A stretch of DNA of 9,109 bases from RH-AL1 sp964245015. Its GTDB lineage: Bacteria > Pseudomonadota > Alphaproteobacteria > Rhizobiales > Beijerinckiaceae. Positions 1 through 6,440 of the stretch are shown in pieces (within the stretch, counting starts at the first letter, position 1; every line of letters starts with the position of its first letter). The stretch is taken from positions 1 to 9,109 of the forward strand of contig CAXTMA010000172.1 in the NCBI GenBank assembly GCA_964245015.1, given 5' to 3'. The notes beneath the pieces were generated by a model that ran no database searches, was not told the DNA's origin, and worked only from the letters and a program-made list of their open reading frames with translations. The position numbers and the translations under genes were made by a program.

Positions 1-221
1 GTATCGGGCGCCCCTTTGGCCGCCGCGCCGGCCTCGGCAAGGGCCTCGCCGAAACCCGCGCCGGCAAGGGTCTGCGTCTGCCCGGCCGCCTGCCCTGCGA
101 CTTGACCAGTGCCTTGACCAGCGGCTTGGCCGACCGCCTGCTTGGCCGAATGGCCGACGCCCTGGCCGGCGGCACCCGCGCCGGCTGCGGCGGAGAAAGG
201 TAGACCGGCGAGTATCCTCAT
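1..221 (-). CDS. fliK: N-terminus of a FliK/MotD-type flagellar hook-length control protein (partial, runs off left edge)
   Basis: An open frame starts with ATG at 221-219, overlapping the motC stop in an ATGA junction, and stays open to the window edge (73 complete codons). The visible part is alanine-, glycine- and glutamine-rich with no hydrophobic signal peptide or membrane segment. It contains five consecutive GQxx tetrapeptides (residues about 31-50). No conserved domain is visible. The call rests on position: in rhizobia the gene directly after motB-motC is motD, later recognised as the hook-length regulator FliK. Those proteins have low-complexity, Ala/Gln/Pro-rich N-terminal halves and a conserved C-terminal domain, which would lie outside the window. 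The 4-bp overlap implies translational coupling to motC. No clear Shine-Dalgarno sequence precedes the ATG. The reading frame is well supported; the identity is an inference from gene order. Confidence 0.6.
   Translation of the reverse strand, partial: MRILAGLPFSAAAGAGAAGQGVGHSAKQAVGQAAGQGTGQVAGQAAGQTQTLAGAGFGEALAEAGAAAKGAPD
72..131 (-). repeat. Five GQxx tetrapeptide repeats (12-bp period) in the fliK-like N-terminus
   Basis: Read on the minus strand, five successive 12-base units encode GQAA, GQGT, GQVA, GQAA and GQTQ. The nucleotide copies have diverged at wobble positions (GGC/GGT/GGG and CAA/CAG), so this looks like an old repeat held at protein level and not a fresh slippage tract. A further GQ lies upstream at residues 19-20. 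The segment would be flexible and disordered, as expected for the N-terminal secreted part of a FliK-type protein. Confidence 0.6.
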
Positions 222-1480
222 CTATCCACGGCTTTGATGGCGCCATCCGCCTCGGCGAGGGCGCGCTCGCCGTCCCCGATCACGCCGGCATCTCCCGCGC
301 CACGCGCCGGCTGCCAGGCGAAGGCTGGATCACGGATCGTGTCGGACACGACGAGGGCGGCCAGGCGCAGGGCTTCGTCGCCCGGATCGAGGCCAGCGCC
401 GGCCGCCGCGCTCAGCGCCTCGCGGCCAGCCTCGCGACGGGGTCCGGCGACCGTGGAAGCACCGAAATACACCAGGGCGCGCGCCTGCTCGACCTCGCCC
501 TTGCGGCTCAACCGGCCGGCCTGTTCGGCGGCGAAGGCGGCCATGTCCATGCGCCCGGCCAGCAGGGCCTCGCGCGCCACGGTCAGCAGCAGGCGGCGGC
601 GGTCGGCTCCCTCCAGCGTGTCCGCGATCTGGCTGAGCCGCCCGTCGGCGCCCGGGCCATTGCCGCCGCCGATGGCGAGCGCCGCCTGGTTCACGACCTG
701 CCGGAAGTTGGGAACGTACACCGACCTGGAAAAACTGCCGGTATAGCGGCGCGCCAGCAGGGCGAACTTGGCGAGGTCGCCGGTCTTGGGATCGATCAGC
801 AGCATTTCCTTGCGCAGCGCCGCTTCCTCGACCAGCGTGCCGGGCTCCAGCAGCCGGGCGAGGTCGAGCTGCTCGATCGCCTTGGCCGGGTCGCGCTCGC
901 CCAGCAGCGTCGCCTGAACCAGCGCCAGATGGCCGCCGAGGCCGCTCGGCAGGCTCCGGGCGTCGATCGCGAGGAGCTTGTCGCGCGCCCTGTTGTCCAT
1001 GCCGAGGCCGTAGGCGACGGCGCCCTCGTAGAGATCCTGCAGCCCCTTGGGCAGGGCCGCGCGCGGGATAGAGCTGGCGATGGCGCCGGCATTGCCGCCG
1101 CTGAACAGGTACAGCACCAGGGCGCGGGCGTTGCGCGGATCGTTCCAGGTCGCGGGCTTGGCGGCGACAAAGGCGGCGGCGGTGCGGGTGATGGCCTTGG
1201 CATGGGCGGCGGCGGCGAGCGTGTCGCCTCCGGCGATGCGGTCCTGCAACCGCTGCAGGTCGCGCATGGCGATGTAGGGTGCGGGCACGCCCGCGCCGGC
1301 TTCGGCGCGGACGACCAGTTCCCGCGACGTGGCCGGGCGATCGAGGGCCGTCGGCTCGGACGCAACCGGCGAGGAGATGGCCGGCGAGGAAGCGGCCGGC
1401 ACGGGAGCCTCGGCCGCGACGGCGCGGGCGCAGCCGAGCGACACGGCCACAATCGTCACCGCGGCGCGGGCGGATCTCAC
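218..1480 (-). CDS. motC: MotC, periplasmic chemotaxis/motility protein
   Basis: This 420-residue protein begins with a Sec-type signal peptide (MRSARA, then a hydrophobic stretch, with likely cleavage after AVA near residue 22), so it is predicted to be periplasmic. The body is a mostly helical, Ala/Leu-rich chain. Segments near residues 55-110 (PYIAMRDLQRLQDRI, then WNDPRNARALVLYLFSGG) and 240-265 (RRYTGSFSRSVYVPNFRQ) fit my memory of rhizobial MotC. In Sinorhizobium, MotC is essential for motility, is thought to bind the periplasmic part of MotB and needs the chaperone MotE, whose gene is also in this window. Translation starts at GTG (1480-1478) inside a GTGA overlap with the motB stop. 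A good Shine-Dalgarno AAGGA at 1487-1491 lies 6 bases upstream, which supports that start. The stop overlaps the next gene's ATG. Family length (a little over 400 residues) matches, so the gene looks complete. Confidence 0.9.
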   Translation of the reverse strand: MRSARAAVTIVAVSLGCARAVAAEAPVPAASSPAISSPVASEPTALDRPATSRELVVRAEAGAGVPAPYIAMRDLQRLQDRIAGGDTLAAAAHAKAITRTAAAFVAAKPATWNDPRNARALVLYLFSGGNAGAIASSIPRAALPKGLQDLYEGAVAYGLGMDNRARDKLLAIDARSLPSGLGGHLALVQATLLGERDPAKAIEQLDLARLLEPGTLVEEAALRKEMLLIDPKTGDLAKFALLARRYTGSFSRSVYVPNFRQVVNQAALAIGGGNGPGADGRLSQIADTLEGADRRRLLLTVAREALLAGRMDMAAFAAEQAGRLSRKGEVEQARALVYFGASTVAGPRREAGREALSAAAGAGLDPGDEALRLAALVVSDTIRDPAFAWQPARGAGDAGVIGDGERALAEADGAIKAVDR

Positions 1481-2745
1481 GCCGGATCCTTCAGCAGGAC
1501 TTCGATGCGCCGGTTGAGCGGGTTCGACGGATCCGTCCCCGGCCGAGCGCCGCGATCGGCGTAACCCTCGACGTGGCCGATGCGGGCATCGTCGAGGCCG
1601 CCGCGCACGAGCATGTAATGGGTGACCTGGGCCCGGTCGAGCGACAGGTGCCAGTTGTCGTAGCGCCCCGAGCGGTAGGGCTTGGAATCGGTGAAGCCGC
1701 GCACGATCACGGAGCCCGCTCGCCCCTTCATCAGCCTGGCCGTGCGCTCCATCAGCAGGACCACCTTGCGGCTGGGCACGGCCGAGCCGTTGGAGAACAT
1801 GGAAAACACGGCGGTATCGGTGAAGGACACGAGCAGGCCTTCGGTTGTGCGGCGCACGTCGACCTGCGGCCCGTCGCGACCGCCGGCTCCCAGGGCGGCG
1901 AGCAGGGCCTTCGCCTCCGCGCTCTTCGCGTCCGGGCTTTTGGCCTCCGCGCTGCTGGCCTCCGGCCCCTTGATCCCTCCGCCCTTGGCGCCCACGGCTG
2001 GGGCGATCCCGGCCGCGTCCGGTCCGGCGCCTGGATTGTTCGCGACCGTCCTTTCGGCCGCGCCGGGTTTAACAGCGACCGGCTTGTCGGCGACCGGCTT
2101 GAGCGCGTCCCGTTTCGCGGCCGGGGGCGGCTCGTCGGAGGGCAGCGCGTCCTTGTCGCTGCTGCCGGCCTGCAAGGGCGGCGGCGGGGCGAAGGGGTCG
2201 CGGAAGGTTTCGCCGCCGTGGCGTCCGACGGCCGGCGTCGGCGGCGCGATCGGCGCCGGCCCCTCGCCGGGCGTCTTGGCGGCGGCGATTTCGGCGAGAG
2301 CCACGTAGGGGTTCTCCCGCAGCGTGGCGTCGAGCCGCTTTTCCCGCGCGGCCGGCGTTTCCTTGCCCGGCTTCTCCGCGCCGGGCTTGGCGTCGGCGCT
2401 GTCCTTGCTGGTCGTCTCCGGCTTGCCCTGCTTGTCGGCCTTGTCGTCGGCCTTCTTGGCATCGTCGGGGGTTGCGGTGATGCCGGACTCGTCCTTCTTG
2501 GTGTCGTGCAGGCCGCGCGGCTGGGTCGTCGCGTCGACGAGGCGGACGGGGTTGAAGTAGCGGGCGACCGAGGCGCGCGTCTTGTCGTTGGCCGATATCA
2601 GCCACATCACCAGGAAGAAGGCCATCATCGCCGTCATGAAGTCGGCGAAGGCGATCTTCCACACGCCGCCGTGGTGCTCGTCGTGGGCGCCGTGGCCGCC
2701 GCGGCGGATGATGACGATCTCCTGGTGCTTGCCGTCATCCGACAT
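1477..2745 (-). CDS. motB: MotB, flagellar stator protein with OmpA-like peptidoglycan-binding domain
   Basis: MotB pairs with MotA to form the proton-driven stator and anchors it to peptidoglycan. Residues 1-28 form a cytoplasmic, His/Gly/Arg-rich tail. A single membrane helix (about 30-50) contains WKIAFADFMTAMMAFFLVMW, in which Asp35 corresponds to the essential proton-carrying Asp32 of E. coli MotB. The C-terminal OmpA/MotB domain (about 296-418) shows VRGFTDSKPYRSGRYDNWHL, LSLDRAQ and the terminal NRRIEVLL motif. Between them is a long Ala/Pro/Lys/Asp-rich linker (about 75-290) with short repeats (KPVADKPVAVKP; SAEAKSPDAKSAEAKA). Long linkers are usual in rhizobial MotB, where MotC is thought to act. 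At 422 residues it is longer than the roughly 310-residue enteric protein. The start overlaps the FliH-like gene by 11 bp and the stop overlaps motC by 4 bp. No motA is present here. Confidence 0.96.
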   Translation of the reverse strand: MSDDGKHQEIVIIRRGGHGAHDEHHGGVWKIAFADFMTAMMAFFLVMWLISANDKTRASVARYFNPVRLVDATTQPRGLHDTKKDESGITATPDDAKKADDKADKQGKPETTSKDSADAKPGAEKPGKETPAAREKRLDATLRENPYVALAEIAAAKTPGEGPAPIAPPTPAVGRHGGETFRDPFAPPPPLQAGSSDKDALPSDEPPPAAKRDALKPVADKPVAVKPGAAERTVANNPGAGPDAAGIAPAVGAKGGGIKGPEASSAEAKSPDAKSAEAKALLAALGAGGRDGPQVDVRRTTEGLLVSFTDTAVFSMFSNGSAVPSRKVVLLMERTARLMKGRAGSVIVRGFTDSKPYRSGRYDNWHLSLDRAQVTHYMLVRGGLDDARIGHVEGYADRGARPGTDPSNPLNRRIEVLLKDPA

Positions 2746-3463
2746 TTGAAGCGCTGGCCTCCGCGTTGCGTGTCGCTGTATTGGGTGCCGCCCGATCGAG
2801 GGCGACCTTGTCGAGGGTGTTCATTTCGAGGACAGCCATGGCGGCGGCGAGCCGCGTCTCGACGTGGGCGCCATCGGCGCTCATCGTGATCTCGGCGCCC
2901 TCGCCGACTTCAAAGGCGACGCCGGCCGCCTCGCCGCGGACCGAACGCACGGCGCCCAGGAGATCGGCCGGGCCGCGGACGGTGATCGCCGGGTGGGCGG
3001 GATCGGCGAGAAGCTGATCGAGCGCCGCCACGAGGCCGGCGAGGATGCGGGCGGTCACCGTTTGGCTGAGAAGGGGGCGGAGCACATCGGCGAGCCCCGC
3101 GCTCAGGGTGTCGCGGAGCGCGGCCGCGACCGCGGCGAGTTGCGCGTCCAGGGTTTCGGCGGCGGCGGCAACCCACTCGGCCCTGGCCGCCGCCACAGCC
3201 GTCGTGACGGCCGCGCGCAGGGCCGCCTCGTGGCGCGTCGTGTCCGTCGCCCGCTCGTCCTGCAGCCGCTGCAGCCTGACCTCGAAGCCAGCGGCGACGT
3301 CCGCGCCCGCCTGGGCGCCGGCCTCGGCGCGCGCGGCGGCGATGCGGCTCTCAAGCTCGTCGGGCCCCAGCGAGATGCGCGCCTCGCCCGGTCCGGGCTG
3401 AGGAGCGATCACCGGGGAAGGTTCGGAGAAGCGGACGAGGTGGCGCGACAGCGGCCCATCCAT
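2735..3463 (-). CDS. fliH: FliH-like flagellar assembly protein (divergent)
   Basis: This 242-residue protein has no signal peptide or membrane segment and is probably cytoplasmic. After a short N-terminus (MDGPLSRHLVRFSEPSP) comes a long Ala/Glu/Arg-rich helical region (about 35-125) likely to form a coiled coil. A C-terminal alpha/beta-like domain (about 130-230) includes HPAITVRGPADLLGAVR and EGAEITMSADGAHVETRLAAAM. The layout of variable N-terminus, coiled coil and a C-terminal domain ending in a G/D-x-[HC]-[VI]-E-T type strand matches FliH/YscL export-ATPase regulators, which bind FliI and the C ring. I chose ATG 3463-3461 because it overlaps the fliF stop by one base (TGATG) and has GGGAG about 9 bases upstream. 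A start at 3490 would add nine residues inside fliF. Position after fliF fits fliH, but rhizobial FliH proteins are poorly conserved, so the name is an inference. Confidence 0.65.
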   Translation of the reverse strand: MDGPLSRHLVRFSEPSPVIAPQPGPGEARISLGPDELESRIAAARAEAGAQAGADVAAGFEVRLQRLQDERATDTTRHEAALRAAVTTAVAAARAEWVAAAAETLDAQLAAVAAALRDTLSAGLADVLRPLLSQTVTARILAGLVAALDQLLADPAHPAITVRGPADLLGAVRSVRGEAAGVAFEVGEGAEITMSADGAHVETRLAAAMAVLEMNTLDKVALDRAAPNTATRNAEASASNVG

Positions 3464-5223
3464 CAGGCGGCGCTCCCGCGCTGCACCCATTGCTTCAGGA
3501 TGGCGGCGGCGTGGGTTTCGTCGAACTCGACCATCTGCTCCAGCCGGCGCTGCGGCGAGCGACGCGGCTTGGCCGTGACGTCCTCGATCAGGCTCCGCTC
3601 GATCCTGGCGTCGAGGGTCGGCAGCGCCTCCTCGCCCATCGCCGGCAGCGGCAGGGACTGCCCCAGGTTCTGCGCCAAGCTCTGACCCAAGTTCGGCCCC
3701 ACGGTCTGCCCAGGGGCCGGCAGGCCGGCGGGCAGTTCCGGCAGCGATGCCAGCGAGGCGATCTCCGGCTCGGCCGGGGCAAGCGCCCGGGTGAGCGGCC
3801 GGATCGCGAACAGGATCAGCAGCACGGCGACGATCACAACGGTGAGGGCGTTGATCGCCGTGCCGGATTGGCGCAGCAGCACGTCGAGGATGGAGGCCGA
3901 GGGCACGGGGTCGAGGTCGTGGCCGGCGTCGGCGAAGTCCTCGGCGAGCACCTTGATGACGTCGCCGCGATCCTTGCGCAGGCCGGCGGCCGAGGCGACG
4001 AGGCTCTCGATGTCGGCGATCTTGGTTTCCAGCGCCGCCGGCGATCCCGCCGCAGCCGCCAGCGAGGCGCGGTTGACCAGAACGGCTATCGAAAGATGAT
4101 CGATGCCGTAGCCGCCGCTCACCGTGGTGACGACCTTGGACGACAGCTCGTAGTTGGTCAGCTCCTCGCGCTTGGAGGAATCGTTGTTGGAGGTTCGGGC
4201 GTCGCCCTCCGACTTGCCCTTGTCGGACGGCAGCGCCGAGGTGACGGAGGTCGGCGCTTGGCTGGTGGCGTTCTGCGTCGTCTGGTTCTCCTTGACGACG
4301 CGGGTCGAGCGCTCGACCCGCCCGTCGGGGTTGTAGGTCGTCTCGTTGGTTTGGCGGTTGTCGGTGTTGAGCTTGGCCGTGACGCTGATCTGGAAGTTGT
4401 GCAGGCCGAGGTAGGGCGCCAGCTCCTTGCGGACGTTGTCCTGGATGTCCTTGGCCACCGTCTTTTCCAGGCCCAGCATCTTGCCGGGCGCCGCCTCGTC
4501 CGACTCGTTGCCCGACGACAGGAGCGTGCCGTCGGTGTTGAGCACGGTGACCTGATCGACCGTCATGCCGGGCACGGCGGCGGCGACGAGGTGGCGGATC
4601 GCCTGGCCCGTGCGGGCATCGGCGATGGCGTCGGTGCGGATCATCACGGAGGCCGAGGGCGGCTGCCGGGCGCGGCGGAACGAGCCCTCGTCGGGCAGCA
4701 CGATGTGCACGCGCGCCGCGCGGATGCCGTTCATCAGCTGGATGGTGCGGGCGAGCTCGCCTTCCGTCGCCCGGACGCGGGTGACGTCCTGCATGAACGA
4801 TGTCAGGCCGAGCGACCCCAGCTTGTCGTAGAGTTCGTAGCCGGAGTTGGCCGAGTGCGGCAGGCCCTTCTCGGCGAGCAGCATGCGGGCGCGGGCGGTT
4901 TCGGCGTAGCGCACCTTGACGCTGGCGCCATCGGCGGCGACGTCGAAGGGGATACCGGCCTCCGTCAGGGCCGAGCCGATGTTGGCGACATCCTGCCGGT
5001 CGAGACCGGCGTAGAGGATCTCAAAGGCCGGGCGGCTGAGATAATATCCGCCGAGGCCGACGATCGCGGCGATCGTGACGCCGATGACGGCAAGCGCCGT
5101 GAGCCGTCGCCAACCGAGCCTGGCGAGGCTTGCGAGAAGGAGTTGGAGCTGATCCTGAAGCATGCCCGCCAAGGTCGAGGCTTTGTGAGGCTCGACCTTG
5201 GCCGTGGAAGCTTGCGCGGACAT
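3463..5223 (-). CDS. fliF: FliF, flagellar MS-ring protein
   Basis: FliF forms the inner-membrane MS ring that houses the export gate and carries the C ring. The 586-residue frame has a first membrane helix at about 43-62. Ring-building domains follow, with the conserved stretches FEILYAGLDRQDVANIGSAL, GYELYDKLGSLGLTSFMQ and GELARTIQLMNGIRAARVHI. A polar central region at about 285-355 precedes LTNYELSSKVVTTVSGGYGI. A second membrane helix lies at 457-476, then a cytoplasmic tail ending in a FliG-binding-type helix (about 556-582, RLEQMVEFDETHAAAILKQW). The tail carries a short tandem repeat, NLGQSLAQNLGQSL. The start is uncertain. Neither ATG 5223 nor the in-frame ATG 5163 (residue 21) has a clear Shine-Dalgarno sequence. 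The shorter form, opening MLQDQLQLLLASLARLG, resembles many alphaproteobacterial FliF starts and would leave a perfect hairpin in the leader. The longer start MSAQASTA resembles the enteric FliF start. Confidence 0.96.
   Translation of the reverse strand: MSAQASTAKVEPHKASTLAGMLQDQLQLLLASLARLGWRRLTALAVIGVTIAAIVGLGGYYLSRPAFEILYAGLDRQDVANIGSALTEAGIPFDVAADGASVKVRYAETARARMLLAEKGLPHSANSGYELYDKLGSLGLTSFMQDVTRVRATEGELARTIQLMNGIRAARVHIVLPDEGSFRRARQPPSASVMIRTDAIADARTGQAIRHLVAAAVPGMTVDQVTVLNTDGTLLSSGNESDEAAPGKMLGLEKTVAKDIQDNVRKELAPYLGLHNFQISVTAKLNTDNRQTNETTYNPDGRVERSTRVVKENQTTQNATSQAPTSVTSALPSDKGKSEGDARTSNNDSSKREELTNYELSSKVVTTVSGGYGIDHLSIAVLVNRASLAAAAGSPAALETKIADIESLVASAAGLRKDRGDVIKVLAEDFADAGHDLDPVPSASILDVLLRQSGTAINALTVVIVAVLLILFAIRPLTRALAPAEPEIASLASLPELPAGLPAPGQTVGPNLGQSLAQNLGQSLPLPAMGEEALPTLDARIERSLIEDVTAKPRRSPQRRLEQMVEFDETHAAAILKQWVQRGSAA
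5168..5202. repeat. Perfect 12-bp inverted repeat at the 5' end of fliF
   Basis: GCCAAGGTCGAG (5168-5179) is the exact reverse complement of CTCGACCTTGGC (5191-5202), with an 11-base loop in which two more pairs can form after a G-G mismatch. It lies inside the first 20 codons of the long fliF frame, immediately upstream of the alternative ATG at 5163-5161. There is no following T-run on the minus strand, so a classical intrinsic terminator is unlikely. It could be a leader hairpin affecting fliF translation, a dyad protein-binding site, or coincidence within coding sequence. Confidence 0.6.
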
Positions 5224-5244
5224 GGATGGCGAACAGGCGCACGA

Positions 5245-5266
5245 CCGGCCGCATCGCTGCGGCCGG
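5245..5266. repeat. Perfect 9-bp stem-loop with GCGA (GNRA) loop between flagellin and fliF
   Basis: CCGGCCGCA (5245-5253) and TGCGGCCGG (5258-5266) are exact reverse complements. In minus-strand RNA the loop reads GCGA, a stable GNRA tetraloop. It is 21 bases upstream of the longer fliF start. No T-run follows on the minus strand. It may stabilise the upstream flagellin transcript, act as a factor-dependent stop, or shape the fliF leader. Confidence 0.5.
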
Positions 5267-5303
5267 CCATCGATCAGAACGGGAAGGGAAACCCCGTGCC
5301 CTG

Positions 5304-5337
5304 GCCGCGCCGGCGCCGTCGCGGATCGCGGCGCGGC
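5304..5337 (-). terminator. Possible GC-rich stem-loop after the flagellin gene
   Basis: On the minus strand, about 14 bases after the flagellin TGA, GCCGCGCCG (5337-5329) can pair with CGGCGCGGC (5312-5304) across a 16-base loop. Downstream comes GGGGTTTCCC, with only three T residues, so intrinsic termination would be weak at best. Flagellin is usually transcribed far more than basal-body genes, so partial termination or 3'-end protection here would make sense, but the pairing could also reflect simple GC richness. Confidence 0.3.
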
Positions 5338-5351
5338 GGCGTCGGTTCAAG

Positions 5352-6257
5352 TCAGCCCTGGAACAGCTTGAGAATGATCTGGCTGTTCTGGTTGGCGACC
5401 GACAGCGCCTGGACGCCGAGCTGCTGCTGCGTCTGCAGGGCGTTGAGGCGGGTCGAAGCCTCGTTGAGGTCGGCATCGACGAGCGAGCCGATGCCGGTGG
5501 TCAGCGAGTCCGACAGGGCCGAGGTGAAGGTCGACTGCTGGTCGATCGTCGCACCGGCCGAGCCCAGCGTCTCGGACGCCGTGTTGACGGCGGCCAGCGC
5601 CGTGCTGACCGTCTGCAGATCGGTCGTCAGGGCAGCCGAGGTGGTCGGCGTCGTGCCGCCGGTGACCGTGATCGCGGCTACGCCGGCAAGGGCGCCACCG
5701 CTGGCGGTGCTGAGGTTGGTCGATGTGGTGTCGACGAAAAGGTTCGTCACCTTGGCCGAGCTCGTTCCCGCGCCGGTCACACCGGAAACGAACGTCACGA
5801 AACTGTCGGACGCATTGGGCGCGCCGGTCTGGCCAGCGGACCCCTGGCTGCCGTCCAGCAGATTGACGCCGTTGAAGCTTGCCGTCGAGACGGCGGCTGC
5901 GAGCTGGTTGTTCAGCGCCGCGATCTGGGTGCCGATCGCGTTCAGGTCGGCGCCGGGCTGCTGGGCGGCGACGAGCTGGTTGGAGAGCGACTGCAGGGTC
6001 GAGGTGATGCCGGTGATCGCCGCCGTGGCCGTGCCGACGACCGACTTGCCGAGGTTCAACGCGTCGCTGACGGCACCCAGGTTGCCGACGTTGGTGCGCA
6101 GCGTGGTGGCGATGGAGAAGTAAGAGGCATTGTCCTCGGCGCTGGAGATCTTGAGGCCGGTGGAAACCTCGTTTTGAACCTGTGCCAGGCTCGCCTGAGT
6201 GGCGGCGAGGTTGGCGACGGCGGTCAGCGCCGAAGCGTTGGTGAGGATGCTGGACAT
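5352..6257 (-). CDS. Flagellin (filament subunit)
   Basis: This 301-residue flagellin is exported through the flagellar type III apparatus and polymerises into the filament. The conserved N-terminal D0/D1 part (residues 1-135) starts SSILTNASALTAVANL and includes QVQNEVSTGLKISSAEDNAS and LNNQLAAAVSTASFNGVNLL. The C-terminal D1/D0 part (about 205-301) ends IGSLVDADLNEASTRLNAL and NQNSQIILKLFQ. The variable middle is short (about 140-205, Ser/Thr/Gly/Ala-rich), and there is no cysteine. I chose ATG 6257 because it gives the standard flagellin N-terminus; the frame stays open upstream to 6368 but that part is not flagellin-like. A weak Shine-Dalgarno AGGGA lies 10 bases upstream. It sits alone between fliP and fliF with spacers on both sides, suggesting its own transcription. 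Rhizobia often carry several flagellin genes; only one is visible here, so I give no letter name. Confidence 0.95.
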   Translation of the reverse strand: MSSILTNASALTAVANLAATQASLAQVQNEVSTGLKISSAEDNASYFSIATTLRTNVGNLGAVSDALNLGKSVVGTATAAITGITSTLQSLSNQLVAAQQPGADLNAIGTQIAALNNQLAAAVSTASFNGVNLLDGSQGSAGQTGAPNASDSFVTFVSGVTGAGTSSAKVTNLFVDTTSTNLSTASGGALAGVAAITVTGGTTPTTSAALTTDLQTVSTALAAVNTASETLGSAGATIDQQSTFTSALSDSLTTGIGSLVDADLNEASTRLNALQTQQQLGVQALSVANQNSQIILKLFQG

Positions 6258-6305
6258 CGGAGTTCGGTCCCTGTGTGAGATGGTGGGCGGGACATCCCGG
6301 ATTGG

Positions 6306-6318
6306 AACCGGTACGGTT
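6306..6318. repeat. Short inverted repeat in the presumed flagellin leader
   Basis: AACCG (6306-6310), a 3-base loop GTA, and CGGTT (6314-6318) form a 5-3-5 dyad about 50 bases upstream of the flagellin ATG. If transcription starts near 6373, this lies in the 5' untranslated region. In other Alphaproteobacteria the protein FlbT acts on flagellin mRNA leaders, so a small hairpin here could matter, but a dyad this short can easily arise by chance. Confidence 0.3.
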
Positions 6319-6379
6319 GAGCGGCGTGATGCCTTTGAACCCCGCTGGCGGTTGCGGCGAAGGTCCAATCTTCCATGGA

Positions 6380-6408
6380 CTTAGAATGCAGCAGGGATCC
6401 TTGCGCAA
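6380..6408 (-). promoter_or_regulatory. Possible sigma-70-like promoter for flagellin
   Basis: On the minus strand, TTGCGC (6408-6403, 4 of 6 matches to TTGACA) is followed after exactly 17 bases by TCTAAG (6385-6380, 4 of 6 matches to TATAAT). It lies in an AT-richer patch of the 242 bp fliP-flagellin spacer. It predicts transcription starting near 6373 and a leader of about 115 bases. I found no convincing sigma-54 (GG-N10-GC) element by eye. Both hexamers are weak, so this is a candidate only. Confidence 0.3.
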
Positions 6409-6440
6409 CCGTGAAGATGCCCGCGCACCCGCGCTCCCCC

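Noticed and set aside
1279..2889. A 536-codon plus-strand frame opposite motC, motB and fliH
   Set aside because: It spans several gene junctions on the opposite strand and has Arg/Gly-rich, domain-free sequence typical of GC-driven shadow frames.
3464..3490. Longer start for the FliH-like gene at 3490
   Set aside because: The ATG at 3463 overlaps the fliF stop by one base with a Shine-Dalgarno at suitable distance, matching the coupled style of the other junctions.
3490..6123. An 877-codon open frame on the plus strand, antisense to fliF and flagellin
   Set aside because: The minus-strand frames encode unmistakable FliF and flagellin. The plus-strand product is Arg/Gly/Val-rich with no domain, and long antisense frames are expected where codon third positions are G or C. 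It also crosses the spacer between two genes.
6258..6368. N-terminal extension of flagellin to an upstream start at 6368
   Set aside because: The extra 37 residues are Arg-rich and unlike any flagellin; the conserved flagellin N-terminus begins exactly at the ATG at 6257.
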